Source: JAWXBK01 sp040878185 (GTDB lineage Bacteria; Pseudomonadota; Alphaproteobacteria; Dongiales; Dongiaceae). Taken from it: a stretch of 64,000 nt of DNA. A program made the translations under genes and the position numbers. The notes under the pieces are model-generated. The model worked only from the letters and a program-made list of their open reading frames with translations, ran no database searches and was not told the DNA's origin. This document shows positions 1 to 8,849 of this stretch, piece after piece. The DNA is taken from contig JBBDMS010000033.1 of assembly GCA_040878185.1 (NCBI GenBank), positions 33,075 to 97,074 on the forward strand, written 5' to 3'. Position 1 is the stretch's first letter, and each line of letters opens with the position of its first letter.

Positions 1-206
1 ACCTCGGCGAGGTCGATCACGACCCGGTAGGGATCGGACAGCAGATAGACGCGGTAAGGGACCGGGGCGCTCAGATCGAGCACCACCCGGGTCTTGTCCG
101 GATGCAGACCCAGCCGGATATCGGTGACCGCCGGCTCTGCCAGCGCAGGGCCGGCCGCACCCAGGGTCAGCAGAAGCCAGACAAAGAGCCGCAGGAACCG
201 GCGCAT
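1..206 (-). CDS. amiC: N-acetylmuramoyl-L-alanine amidase, N-terminal part (AMIN domain)
   Basis: Partial gene running off the left edge; the first 68 codons are visible. They encode a Sec signal peptide (MRRFLRLFVWLL, a hydrophobic stretch, then an ALA-EP cleavage site) and the start of an AMIN domain (TRVVLDLSAPVPYRVYLL followed by PYRVVIDL). AMIN domains target periplasmic cell-wall amidases to septal peptidoglycan, and the amidase domain would lie outside the window. Divergent adjacency to rne is a common alphaproteobacterial arrangement and supports the call. No obvious Shine-Dalgarno is seen before the ATG. Only the AMIN domain is visible, so another AMIN protein is possible. Confidence 0.75.
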   Translation of the reverse strand, partial: MRRFLRLFVWLLLTLGAAGPALAEPAVTDIRLGLHPDKTRVVLDLSAPVPYRVYLLSDPYRVVIDLAE

Positions 207-712
207 ATAGTGGCCCGCACCGCGCATGCCACGAGATATACGGTCGGCGCCGGGTACCCAGCAACGGGAAACCGGTGTGATAGGCGGCCGGGAGAGAACC
301 AAGTTTCCGTTGTGGAAAACTGAGGCGGCCGGTATTCTCAATTCCGGTTCGATCCGCAGCCCGCCGTCCAACCTTCGGTTTTCCATAGGAATTCCAAAAG
401 CTTGGCGCCGGCACCGAAGGTTTCCGAGCGCGCGCGCCTTGCGCATCGCCGGGAACGCCGGCAGCGCGGTTGGCGCGTTCGAAACCGCCTGGAACGACAC
501 GGCAGCCTGGCCACCCCGGGAGACGACCACGAGGGGCGGTCCAAGACAGTTGATGGCCAGGCCCGCAACACTGCGCCCGCTTTACGAGCGTTGGCGCGGA
601 GAACGGCAGCCCGCGATGCACATCGGCACCACGACTGCTTTCACATGCAAGAGCGCGCCGCTCGTCGCTGCGAGCGACGGACGCATTCGGCGCGCACGGG
701 AGTTCTATTGCC
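207..712. other. Long intergenic leader between amiC and rne
   Basis: A 506-base stretch without a convincing gene. It should carry the amiC promoter and the rne promoter plus a long rne 5' leader. In enterobacteria the rne leader mediates autoregulation by RNase E; whether this leader does the same is inference. Short reading frames here lack a good ribosome site or protein-like composition. I see no tRNA or riboswitch consensus. Confidence 0.5.
310..338 (+). promoter_or_regulatory. Candidate sigma-70 type promoter for rne
   Basis: TTGTGG and TATTCT hexamers separated by 17 bases on the rne strand, about 375 bases before the rne start. If used, it gives a leader of roughly 365 nucleotides. 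The match is moderate and was found by eye only. Confidence 0.35.
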
Positions 713-3700
713 ATGACGAAACACATGCTGATCGACGCCACCCACCAGGAAGAAACCCGGGTGGTGGTCGTGGACGGGCAGCGTCTCGAAGAGTTCGACG
801 TCGAGACCGCCCAGAAGAAGCCGCTCAAGGGTAACATCTATCTCGCGAAGGTCGTGCGGGTGGAGCCATCGCTCCAGGCCGCCTTCGTCGACTACGGCGG
901 AAACCGCCACGGCTTCCTCGCCTTCAACGAAATCCATCCCGACTATTACCGGATCCCGGTCGCCGATCGCGAAGCGCTGATCGCCGAAGAGGCCGAAGTG
1001 CTGCGCGAACAGGCCGACGCCGAGGACGAGGACGACGAATCGAGCAACAGATCCGGCGGGAACCGAAACCAGCATCACAGCGATCACCGTCAGGACGATG
1101 GCCGGCACGACGATCAGGGCCACGACGATCATGCGCATGACGATCACGAAGACGAAGACCATGACCGCGAAGCCGACGATCACGACGACGACGAAGACCG
1201 CGATGACGATGGCAATCGCGATGAGGAGTCTGAATCGGCATCCGGCGACGGCGACGCGGATGTAACGGGCGCGCCGTTCGACGATGACGACGCCGGCCCG
1301 TCCGGCCTGCAGCCCGATACCGATTCCTCGGAGAACGATTCCGAAGTCGAGCCGGTCATGCAGGACGGCGAAGGATCGGGCGACAGCGACCTGGCCGAAT
1401 CGCTGAGCGGCGAACCGGCATTGCTGCGCCGGGACAGCGACGATCCGATCCTGGCGAAGTCGATCGACAGCCTGTCCGACGATGTGTCCGACGATGCCCG
1501 GCCGATGGAAGGCAACGCCGGCGGCGATACGGGCTCTGACAAGCGTCCGCCGACGCGGATCGAAACGGTCGGCGGCGACGAGATCGACGAGGCAAAGCAG
1601 CATCGACGCGTGCTGCACCGCCGCTACAAGATCCAGGAAGTGATCAAGCGCCGGCAGATCATGCTGGTCCAGGTCACCAAGGAAGAGCGCGGCACCAAGG
1701 GCGCGGCACTGACCACCTATCTCTCGCTGGCCGGCCGCTACTGCGTCCTGATGCCGAACACCGGTCGCGGCGGCGGCATCTCGCGCAAGATCAGCAGCCC
1801 CGCCGACCGCAAGCGCCTGAAATCGGTCCTGGAAGAACTGGGCATTCCCGACGGCATGTCGGTAATCGTCCGCACCGCCGGCAGCGAACGGACCAAGGCC
1901 GAGATTCGCCGCGACTGCGATTATCTGCTGCGGCTGTGGGACGGGATCCGCGAACAGACGCTGAAATCGACGGCGCCGGCGCTGATCCACGAAGAAGCGA
2001 ATCTGATCAAACGCTCGATCCGCGACCTTTACTCGCGCGACATCGAAGACGTCATCGTGGAAGGCGACGAAGGCTACAAGGCCGCGAAATCGTTCATGCG
2101 GATGCTGATGCCGAGCCATGCGAAGCGGGTACAGCAGTACAAGGATCCGAAGATCCCGCTGTTCCAGCGCTTCCACATCGAAAGCCAGCTCTACGCCATC
2201 CACAGCCCGGTCGTGCAGCTCAAATCGGGCGGCTATGTGGTTCTGAACCAGACCGAAGCGCTGGTGGCGATCGACGTGAACTCGGGCCGCGCCACGCGCG
2301 AGCGTCACATCGAGGAGACGGCGCTCAAGACCAATCTGGAAGCGGCGGCCGAAATTGCCCGCCAGCTCCGGCTGCGCGACCTCGCCGGCCTGATCGTGAT
2401 CGATTTCATCGACATGGAAGAGCAGCGCCACAACAATGCGGTCGAGCGCAAGATGAAGGAAGCGATGCGCCAGGATCGCGCGCGCATCCAGATCGGTCGC
2501 ATCAGCCCGTTCGGACTGCTCGAGCTGTCGCGCCAGCGACTGCGGCCGAGCCTGGTCGAAGCGAGCACGGAGATCTGCCGCCATTGCCGCGGCATCGGCC
2601 ATGTCCGCTCGACCGAGTCGACCGCGCTGCACATCCTGCGCTCGCTCGAGGACGAGGCGATCCGCAAACCAGCACCGGGCTTTTCGGTGCGGACGCCGAC
2701 CGCGGTTGCCCTTTACATCCTCAACCAGAAGCGCCGCGCACTCGCCGAACTCGAGATGCGGCACGGCGTGCGCGTCTACGTCAACGGCGATGATGCGCTG
2801 ATCCCGCCCGATTTCGAACTCGAGCGGATGAAGGAATTGCCGGCCGGCGAGCAACCCTTGCCGGTGCCCGCCGCTCTCGACCTCGCGATCGCGGCCGAAC
2901 CGGACATCGATGCGGATGTCGATGTCGACGAGATCGAGGACGAGGGAGCCGAGGAAACCGAGAGCCCGACCACGGCGCCGGTCACCGAACGCGGCGATCG
3001 CGAGCGCGGCCGACGCCGACGCGGACGCCGCGGCCGCCGTGCCGATGGCGAGCGCGGCGAACGGACCGACCGCAACGATCGGCCCGAACGGAGCGAGCGG
3101 CCCGAGCGCAGCGAACGACCGGAATCCGAACCCCAGCCGGTGGCGGCCGCACAGGATGACGACGAGGTCGAACCGGGCACCGCGCAGAGCGCGCCGCCGT
3201 TGGCGGCCGATGCGGGCGAGGGTGTTGGTCCCGACGGCAAGCCCCGCCGCCGTCGTCGGCGCGGGCGCCGCGGCGGTCGCCGGCGGCGTCGCGGTCCGGG
3301 CGAAGAGAATCAGGCGGAGGGCGAAGCGGAGCCGGATGCACCTCACCCATCCCAGGCGCCAGCACGTCCGGTCCTGCCCTCGCCAGCCGATTTCCGTTTC
3401 ATCGGCGATGTCGATCTCAGCGGCGACGTTGCCGATGGCGACGAGGACGACGACGACAACGATCGGGTCGCCGCGCTTGCGGCCAATGCCGGCGCAAGCG
3501 ACGCCAATTCGTACGATGACGATGACGACGGCGAGGACGACGATGGCGATGCGGCCGAACCGGAAGAAACCGGCGAGGACAATGACGATCGCAGCGACGA
3601 CGTGGCCGCAGAGCCGCGCGACGATCAGGCCAGTGTCGGAGACAATGGCGATACGGTCGTAACGCCCGAGGCGGCCCCCGCTGCGGAAGAGCCGGCGGAG

Positions 3701-3760
3701 AAGAAACCCGCAGGACCGCGGCGCGGCGGCTGGTGGCAGCGGCGCGATCTGGCTTCCTGA
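713..3760 (+). CDS. rne: Ribonuclease E
   Basis: Endoribonuclease of the RNase E/G family, 1015 residues; initiates mRNA decay and rRNA/tRNA processing and scaffolds the degradosome. The N-terminal start MTKHMLIDATHQEETRVVVV is typical. The S1 RNA-binding domain begins near residue 40 and is interrupted by a low-complexity acidic insertion of about 200 residues (about 100-300), including a His/Asp-rich block near 117-172. After it the family sequence resumes at YKIQEVIKRR. The DNase I-like catalytic site shows D521 (VAIDVNSGR) and D564 (IVIDFIDM), spaced 43 residues as in E. coli D303/D346. The zinc-link CRHC is at C622 and C625. The C-terminal half is disordered, with Arg-rich blocks (GRRRRGRRGRR and a second polyarginine run) expected to bind RNA, acidic repeats, and a Trp-containing end. 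Start chosen at the first ATG of the conserved N-terminus. Confidence 0.96.
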   Translation: MTKHMLIDATHQEETRVVVVDGQRLEEFDVETAQKKPLKGNIYLAKVVRVEPSLQAAFVDYGGNRHGFLAFNEIHPDYYRIPVADREALIAEEAEVLREQADAEDEDDESSNRSGGNRNQHHSDHRQDDGRHDDQGHDDHAHDDHEDEDHDREADDHDDDEDRDDDGNRDEESESASGDGDADVTGAPFDDDDAGPSGLQPDTDSSENDSEVEPVMQDGEGSGDSDLAESLSGEPALLRRDSDDPILAKSIDSLSDDVSDDARPMEGNAGGDTGSDKRPPTRIETVGGDEIDEAKQHRRVLHRRYKIQEVIKRRQIMLVQVTKEERGTKGAALTTYLSLAGRYCVLMPNTGRGGGISRKISSPADRKRLKSVLEELGIPDGMSVIVRTAGSERTKAEIRRDCDYLLRLWDGIREQTLKSTAPALIHEEANLIKRSIRDLYSRDIEDVIVEGDEGYKAAKSFMRMLMPSHAKRVQQYKDPKIPLFQRFHIESQLYAIHSPVVQLKSGGYVVLNQTEALVAIDVNSGRATRERHIEETALKTNLEAAAEIARQLRLRDLAGLIVIDFIDMEEQRHNNAVERKMKEAMRQDRARIQIGRISPFGLLELSRQRLRPSLVEASTEICRHCRGIGHVRSTESTALHILRSLEDEAIRKPAPGFSVRTPTAVALYILNQKRRALAELEMRHGVRVYVNGDDALIPPDFELERMKELPAGEQPLPVPAALDLAIAAEPDIDADVDVDEIEDEGAEETESPTTAPVTERGDRERGRRRRGRRGRRADGERGERTDRNDRPERSERPERSERPESEPQPVAAAQDDDEVEPGTAQSAPPLAADAGEGVGPDGKPRRRRRRGRRGGRRRRRGPGEENQAEGEAEPDAPHPSQAPARPVLPSPADFRFIGDVDLSGDVADGDEDDDDNDRVAALAANAGASDANSYDDDDDGEDDDGDAAEPEETGEDNDDRSDDVAAEPRDDQASVGDNGDTVVTPEAAPAAEEPAEKKPAGPRRGGWWQRRDLAS

Positions 3761-3781
3761 GCGCGACGGGTCGGAGCGCGC

Positions 3782-4927
3782 TTACCGCCGCCAGGCGGTG
3801 AGCCGCTCCGCCGCGCGGGCGATATCGGCGGGCGCGCCCGCAAACGAGAATCTTAGAAAGCGATGGCCGCGCACCGGGTCGAAATCGACACCCGGCGTCG
3901 CGGCAACATTGGTCTCCTCGAGCATACGGTGGCAGAACGCCGTGCTGTCGTTGGTCAGATTGCCGACATCGACATAGAGGTAAAACGCACCGTCGACCGG
4001 CGCGAAGCGCTCGAACCCCGCGGCCGGAAGATCGCGCAACAGGCGCGCCCGGTTCTCTGCGTACTGTCCGACCAGCGTGTCCAGTTCCGGGCGGCAGTCG
4101 AAGGCCGCGATGCCGGCATGCTGCGAGAGGGCCGGCGGCGAGATGAACAGGTTCTGCGCCAGACTTTCGACGCTGCGCAGCAGATCCTCCGGCACGATCA
4201 TCCAGCCGAGCCGCCAGCCGGTCATCGCGAAATATTTCGAGAAGCTATTGACCACGATCGCGTCGTTGTCGAGCGCGGCCGCGGTCACGGTTTCCATGCC
4301 GTAGGTGATGCCGTGGTAAATCTCGTCGGAGACGAGACGGATGTCCCGCTGCCGGCAATAGGAAACCAGCGCCTCGAAATGCGGCGGGTCGATCATGGTG
4401 CCCGCCGGATTGGACGGGCTCGCGACGATCAGTCCGGCGAGATTGCCGCCCGCCGCTTCGAGCAAGGCGGGCGTCGGCTGGAAGCGTGTTTCCGGCCCGG
4501 TCGGGATATCGACGGGCACGAGATCGAGCGCCAGCAGGATATTGCGATAGGCCGGATAGGCCGGGCTTGCTAGCGCAATACGGTCGCCCGAATCGAACGC
4601 CGACAGAAAGCCGAGCAGGAACGCACCCGACGAGCCGGTCGTGACCGCGATGCGCCGCGGCGGCACGTCGATGCCGTAGCGCTCGCGATAATGACCGGCG
4701 ATCCGTTCGCGCAGCATCGGCAGTCCAAGGGCTTCGGTATAGCCGAGCCGTTCGCGATCCAGCGCCGCGCGTGCCGCCTCGATTACGCGCTCGGGTGCGC
4801 GCGCCGCGGGCTGCCCGATCTCCAGATGGAGCACGTCATGACCGATCGCCGCGCGCTCGTTGGCCGCGCGCAGCATTTCCATCGCGATGAAGGGTGGGAT
4901 GCGCCCGCGCGCCGCGACTTTCGGCAT
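3782..4927 (-). CDS. Class I/II PLP-dependent aminotransferase
   Basis: A 381-residue fold-type I aminotransferase. Visible motifs: GYTEALGLPMLRE near 62, the NPAG substrate/PLP site at N173, DEIYHG with D201 pairing the pyridine nitrogen, the Schiff-base lysine K231 in SFSKYFAMTGWRLGW, and a C-terminal FLRFSFAG containing the arginine expected to hold the substrate carboxylate. Length and motifs fit the aspartate/alanine/aromatic aminotransferase superfamily, but the amino-acid substrate cannot be read from sequence. It lies 21 bases from the convergent rne end and 12 bases downstream of the gamma-glutamyltransferase gene, so the two probably form an operon; release of amino acids by the peptidase and their transamination is a plausible link. 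Confidence 0.88.
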   Translation of the reverse strand: MPKVAARGRIPPFIAMEMLRAANERAAIGHDVLHLEIGQPAARAPERVIEAARAALDRERLGYTEALGLPMLRERIAGHYRERYGIDVPPRRIAVTTGSSGAFLLGFLSAFDSGDRIALASPAYPAYRNILLALDLVPVDIPTGPETRFQPTPALLEAAGGNLAGLIVASPSNPAGTMIDPPHFEALVSYCRQRDIRLVSDEIYHGITYGMETVTAAALDNDAIVVNSFSKYFAMTGWRLGWMIVPEDLLRSVESLAQNLFISPPALSQHAGIAAFDCRPELDTLVGQYAENRARLLRDLPAAGFERFAPVDGAFYLYVDVGNLTNDSTAFCHRMLEETNVAATPGVDFDPVRGHRFLRFSFAGAPADIARAAERLTAWRR

Positions 4928-4939
4928 CGAACCTGAACG

Positions 4940-6541
4940 CTACTCGTCGAGAATGATGGCGAGACCGAAGGTCCGCGGATCGGCCGCGGCGCGGCAGGTT
5001 TCGGCGCCATTCTTCAATGTATCCGGACACCAGATCACATTGACGCGACCGAGAATCGAACCTTCTTCGAGCGCATGGCTACGCTGCTGCAGAGCGCTCA
5101 GCAGAGCCGGATCCATGTTCGCCTCGTAAAACAGCATGTCCGGCGTCGCATTGTGATGCACGCGCGGCTGCATCATTGCGGCGTCTAGATCCTGTTCGGC
5201 GTCGGCGACGCGGAGGAACATGTTGGCAAGCGCCGTGATGCCGGTTTCACCACCCGAAGCAGCCCCGGCGAAATAGGACATGCCGCTATGCGGGTTGGCC
5301 AGAATGATCGGACCCAGCGAGCGATAGCCGGCGCCTGCCGCATCCGATGCCGGCACGAGGATGACGCCGGTGCCCGGCGCCATGCGTTTGGCCCCGAACA
5401 GCGTGTTCATGGTGACCGCGCAGGCCACCATGTTGCCGTTCTGGTCGGCCGTGACGAAACCTGTCGACCAGGGATTGTCGAGCGTCCCGCCGAATGAACT
5501 GCCGAACGACGTCGCGGGCGTCGCCTGGTCGGGATTGAACTGCGCTTCCATCGCCGCGATCTGCTCGCTCGACAGAGCGTCGCTGCCGTCGGCCGCCCAG
5601 CGCTCGCGCGTCGCGAATACCTGTTTACTTGCCTCGGCAAGGAGATGTGCGCGCGTGGGTTCGGAATCGTCGTCGAAGCTGCCTTCGGCGTCGATCACGC
5701 CGATAATCTGCGCGGTTGCGATACCGCCGCCGGCGGGCGGCGGCGGCGCGTAGAGAATATGATTGCCGTAGGCAAGTTCGGCGGCCGGGCTGAAATTCGG
5801 CACCGTCGCCTGCAGCGCCTCGAGCGTGAGCGGCGCGCCGATCGATTGCGCGGCTTCGGCGAAACTGCGCGCGAAGGCGCCGACATAAAGATCGCCGGCA
5901 CCGTTTTGGCGCAATCGCGCCAGGGTGCCGGCGAGTTCCGGCTGAAGCAGATTCTGGCCTTCGACCAAAGGTGTCCCGTCGGGATTGGCGAAGACCCGCG
6001 CCATCTCCGGATCGCGCATGAGCGGGGCACCGACATTTGCCAGTTCGCGCGCGAGCGCCCGGCTGGTCGGCGTGCCGAACCGGGCCAGCGTTTCCGCCGA
6101 TCCGAGCAGTTGCGCCCATGGCAGGACACCGTAGCGCGCATGCAACGCGGCCATGCCGCGGGCATTCGCCGGCACCGCGACCTGACCGGCGGGTGCATTG
6201 CGCGGCAGGAATTCGATCGCCTCGACCGTACGCGCCTCTTGGTCATGGGCGAGACAGACCCCACCCCCGCCGAGCCCCGCCGTCGAAGGCATGGTTACGG
6301 CGAGCGCGAAATAGGTCGCGATGGCGGCATCGGCGGCACTGCCGCCGGCGCTCAGCACGTCCCGGCCGATCGTGGCCGCCTTCGGCTCGTCGGCGACAAC
6401 CGCGCCGGCGAAGCCTTCGACGCTGCCGCTCAGGCCCGGCGGGGCGTCGGATTCGCAGGCGCCCAGCGCGAGCAGGGCCACTGCCCATCCACATTGACGC
6501 AGCCTCCCCGACACCCCAGATATTCCCGATCGTGCTAGCAT
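4940..6541 (-). CDS. Gamma-glutamyltransferase-family lipoprotein
   Basis: About 533 residues of the N-terminal nucleophile hydrolase family that cleaves gamma-glutamyl bonds such as glutathione. The chosen ATG gives a lipoprotein signal (hydrophobic VALLALGAC, lipid cysteine C29), pointing to a membrane-anchored periplasmic enzyme. Family features: GRDVLSAGGSAADAAIAT near the start of the mature chain, STAGLGGGG, and a candidate processing threonine T360 in WSTGFVTADQNGNMVACAVTMN. Canonical enzymes have T-T-H there; this has S-T-G, so autoprocessing is likely but activity is uncertain. Its start overlaps the start of the divergent BepA-like gene by a couple of bases, leaving no separate promoter region; promoters must lie within the opposite gene or starts are further in. 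An ATG nine bases upstream (MGIMLARS) is an alternative. Confidence 0.85.
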   Translation of the reverse strand: MLARSGISGVSGRLRQCGWAVALLALGACESDAPPGLSGSVEGFAGAVVADEPKAATIGRDVLSAGGSAADAAIATYFALAVTMPSTAGLGGGGVCLAHDQEARTVEAIEFLPRNAPAGQVAVPANARGMAALHARYGVLPWAQLLGSAETLARFGTPTSRALARELANVGAPLMRDPEMARVFANPDGTPLVEGQNLLQPELAGTLARLRQNGAGDLYVGAFARSFAEAAQSIGAPLTLEALQATVPNFSPAAELAYGNHILYAPPPPAGGGIATAQIIGVIDAEGSFDDDSEPTRAHLLAEASKQVFATRERWAADGSDALSSEQIAAMEAQFNPDQATPATSFGSSFGGTLDNPWSTGFVTADQNGNMVACAVTMNTLFGAKRMAPGTGVILVPASDAAGAGYRSLGPIILANPHSGMSYFAGAASGGETGITALANMFLRVADAEQDLDAAMMQPRVHHNATPDMLFYEANMDPALLSALQQRSHALEEGSILGRVNVIWCPDTLKNGAETCRAAADPRTFGLAIILDE

Positions 6542-7901
6542 GATCCCCATGTCGTACCGTCGCCTCTTCGCCTCGTTTATGGTCCTGCTATTGCTTGCGG
6601 TACCGGGCGGGGCCACGCATGCGCAGAGTTCGTCGGCGCCTTCGCTGATCCGCGATGCCGAAATCGAATCTATCATTCACGGCTATGCCGGGCCAATCTT
6701 CGCCGCGGCCGGAATCGATCCCGAAGCGGTCAACATCTACATCGTCAACGACAATTCGCTGAACGCCGCGGTCGCCGGCGGGCAGAACCTGTTCCTCTTT
6801 ACCGGCCTCCTGATGCGGGCCGACGTGCCGAATCAGCTTATCGGTGTCATCGCGCACGAAACCGGCCATATGGCCGGCGGGCATATCGCGCGGAGCCAGG
6901 ACAAACTCGAAACCGCATCGGCCGAAATGATTCTCGCTTATATTCTCGGCATCGGCGCGGCGCTCGCCACCGGCGACGGTACCGCCGGCACCGCCGTCAT
7001 GGCGGCGGGGCAGAGCATGATCGTGCGGAACCTGCTCAGCTATACGCGAACCCAGGAAGCGGCGGCCGACCAGGCGGCGCTCAGCTATCTCGATGCGACC
7101 GGTCAATCGTCCCAGGGTCTTGCCGATTTCATGAACATCCTGCGCCAGAAGGAACAGCTCTTCGGCGCCAATTACGATCCCTATCTGCGCTCGCATCCGC
7201 TGACGCTCGAACGTGTCGATGTCGCGGAGCGTCACGCTGCGTCGTCGCCCTACGGCGCCGTGGTCGATCCGCCGGAGCGGCTCGAGGAACATGCGCGCAT
7301 GCGCGCGAAGCTGATCGGGTTCCTGCGCGAGCTGCCGGACGTTCTGCGCGACTATCCCGAAGGCCTCGAAACGGTCGCGGCGCGGTATGCGCGCGCGATC
7401 GGTTACTACCGCGCGAACCAGCTCGACAGGGCGTTCGTCGAACTCGATTCTCTGATCGCCGAGTTTCCCGACGATCCGTACTTTCTCGAACTCAAGGGCC
7501 AGATCCTGTACGAGCATGGCCGCACCGAGGAATCGCGCGCGTTCTACGAGGCCTCGGTCGCCCAGGCGCCCGAGCAGATCTTGCTGCATCTCGGGCTCGC
7601 ACAGACGCTGATCGCGCTCGACAAGCCGGAAATGGATCGCGAGGCGGTCGAACAGCTCGGCGCGGTTGTCGTCGACGAGCCGCGCAATACGGTCGCCTGG
7701 CGGTTGCTGTCGATCGCCTATGGCCGCAACGGCGAACCGGGCATGGCGGCACTGGCGCTCGCGGAAGCGGCCGCCGCACGCGGCGATCGCGAGGAGGCGA
7801 AGCAGAAGGCGTCCGCCGCGCAGTCTCTGCTGCAGAACGGCACGCCAAGCTGGCTGCGCGCTCAGGATATCCTGCTCGATATCGACCGCAACGAAGGCTG
7901 A
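6540..7901 (+). CDS. M48 family metalloprotease with TPR domain (BepA/YfgC-like)
   Basis: Secreted zinc metallopeptidase of 453 residues: a signal peptide (hydrophobic VLLLLAVPGGATHAQ), then the peptidase domain with HETGH at 106-110 (zinc ligands and catalytic Glu) and E173 in QEAAADQAAL as the probable third ligand. The C-terminal half, from about residue 260, is helical and TPR-like (repeated patterns such as ELKGQILYEHGRTEESRAFY). This is the layout of BepA, which assembles or degrades outer-membrane proteins such as LptD in the periplasm. A second ATG nine bases on (MSYRRLF) is an equally good start. Followed after 116 bases by a periplasmic DsbA-like gene, giving an envelope protein-quality neighbourhood. 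Confidence 0.92.
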   Translation: MIPMSYRRLFASFMVLLLLAVPGGATHAQSSSAPSLIRDAEIESIIHGYAGPIFAAAGIDPEAVNIYIVNDNSLNAAVAGGQNLFLFTGLLMRADVPNQLIGVIAHETGHMAGGHIARSQDKLETASAEMILAYILGIGAALATGDGTAGTAVMAAGQSMIVRNLLSYTRTQEAAADQAALSYLDATGQSSQGLADFMNILRQKEQLFGANYDPYLRSHPLTLERVDVAERHAASSPYGAVVDPPERLEEHARMRAKLIGFLRELPDVLRDYPEGLETVAARYARAIGYYRANQLDRAFVELDSLIAEFPDDPYFLELKGQILYEHGRTEESRAFYEASVAQAPEQILLHLGLAQTLIALDKPEMDREAVEQLGAVVVDEPRNTVAWRLLSIAYGRNGEPGMAALALAEAAAARGDREEAKQKASAAQSLLQNGTPSWLRAQDILLDIDRNEG

Positions 7902-8017
7902 TCCGCCTCGACCCCGAGCGTACCGCCCGTCTTGCCGGCCGACGCAGCTTGCCCGTACTGAAAATTATCCCGATGATGCGCCCCGATCGTCCGACCGAAC
8001 CGAAGGGAACTCGATTG

Positions 8018-8764
8018 ATGAATTGGCGACTTATGCTGCCGGCGGCAGCGCTGCTGTTGAGCGCGAGCTCGGGCTTTGCACAGGAGGCGGACGAAGCCGT
8101 CGATCCGGAACAGGCTCGGATCGAGGAAATCGTCCGCGAGTATCTGCTTGCCCATCCCGAAGTCGTCGTCGAAGCGTTGCAGGCCTATGAGACGCAGCGG
8201 ATGGCGGCCCAGCAGGCGCAGCAGCAGGAAGTCGTCGTCACCCTCGCCGACCAGCTCTTCAACAACCCGCTCTCGCCCGTCGCCGGCAATCCGGGCGGCG
8301 ATGTGACGATCGTCGAGTTCTTCGATTACAACTGCCCCTATTGCAAGCGCGTCACGCCCGATATCGCCACCCTGCTCGAATCCGACGGGAATATTCGGTT
8401 CGTCTACAAGGAGTGGCCGATCCTGAGCGAGGAGTCGGAAATCGCGGCCCGCGCCGCGCTCGCCGCCCACCAGCAGAGCGAGGATGCCTATATCCGCCTG
8501 CACGACGCGATGATGGCGCATCGCGGCAAACTCGATGGCGACACGATCATGGCGCTCGCCGCGACGCAGGGGCTGAACATGGAGCGGCTCGAGGACGACA
8601 TGGAAGGCGATCAGGTGACCGCCGAGATCGAACATGTGCGCCGCCTCGCCGATCAGATCGGCATCGACGGCACGCCCGCCTTCCTGATCGGCGAGCAGAT
8701 CGTGCCCGGCGCGATCGATATCGAAGAGATGAAGCGCCTCGTCGCGGCCGCGCGCGAGGGCTGA
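8018..8764 (+). CDS. DsbA family periplasmic thiol oxidoreductase
   Basis: 248 residues with a signal peptide (MNWRLMLPAAALLLSASSGFAQ), an N-terminal helical segment rich in Gln/Ala (about 25-75), and a thioredoxin fold with the active site CPYC at C106-C109 after IVEFFDYN. The cis-Pro loop is visible as GTPAFLIG. This is the architecture of Com1/BdbD/ScsC-like proteins, which oxidise or isomerise disulfides in the periplasm and often oligomerise through the N-terminal helix. The start was chosen at the ATG preceded by GAAGGGAA and directly giving the signal peptide; an upstream ATG would add an unlikely hydrophilic leader. Confidence 0.92.
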   Translation: MNWRLMLPAAALLLSASSGFAQEADEAVDPEQARIEEIVREYLLAHPEVVVEALQAYETQRMAAQQAQQQEVVVTLADQLFNNPLSPVAGNPGGDVTIVEFFDYNCPYCKRVTPDIATLLESDGNIRFVYKEWPILSEESEIAARAALAAHQQSEDAYIRLHDAMMAHRGKLDGDTIMALAATQGLNMERLEDDMEGDQVTAEIEHVRRLADQIGIDGTPAFLIGEQIVPGAIDIEEMKRLVAAAREG

Positions 8765-8849
8765 GCTGTAGCCTTTTTCGGGCGTTCTTGCAGTTCCGGC
8801 CGCGATCCCCGTAGCCTGCCGACTCCAGCGTCAACGAAGGGAGCCAGCC

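Noticed and set aside
641..3346. A 901-codon open frame antisense to rne, with a long hydrophobic stretch resembling a membrane protein
   Set aside because: It mirrors the acidic Asp/His codons of RNase E (GAC/GAT read backwards as GTC/ATC). No ribosome site, and composition is explained by the opposite strand.
6541..6676. Extended N-terminus of the gamma-glutamyltransferase gene
   Set aside because: Upstream codons overlap the BepA-like gene's coding start and would displace the lipoprotein signal from the N-terminus.
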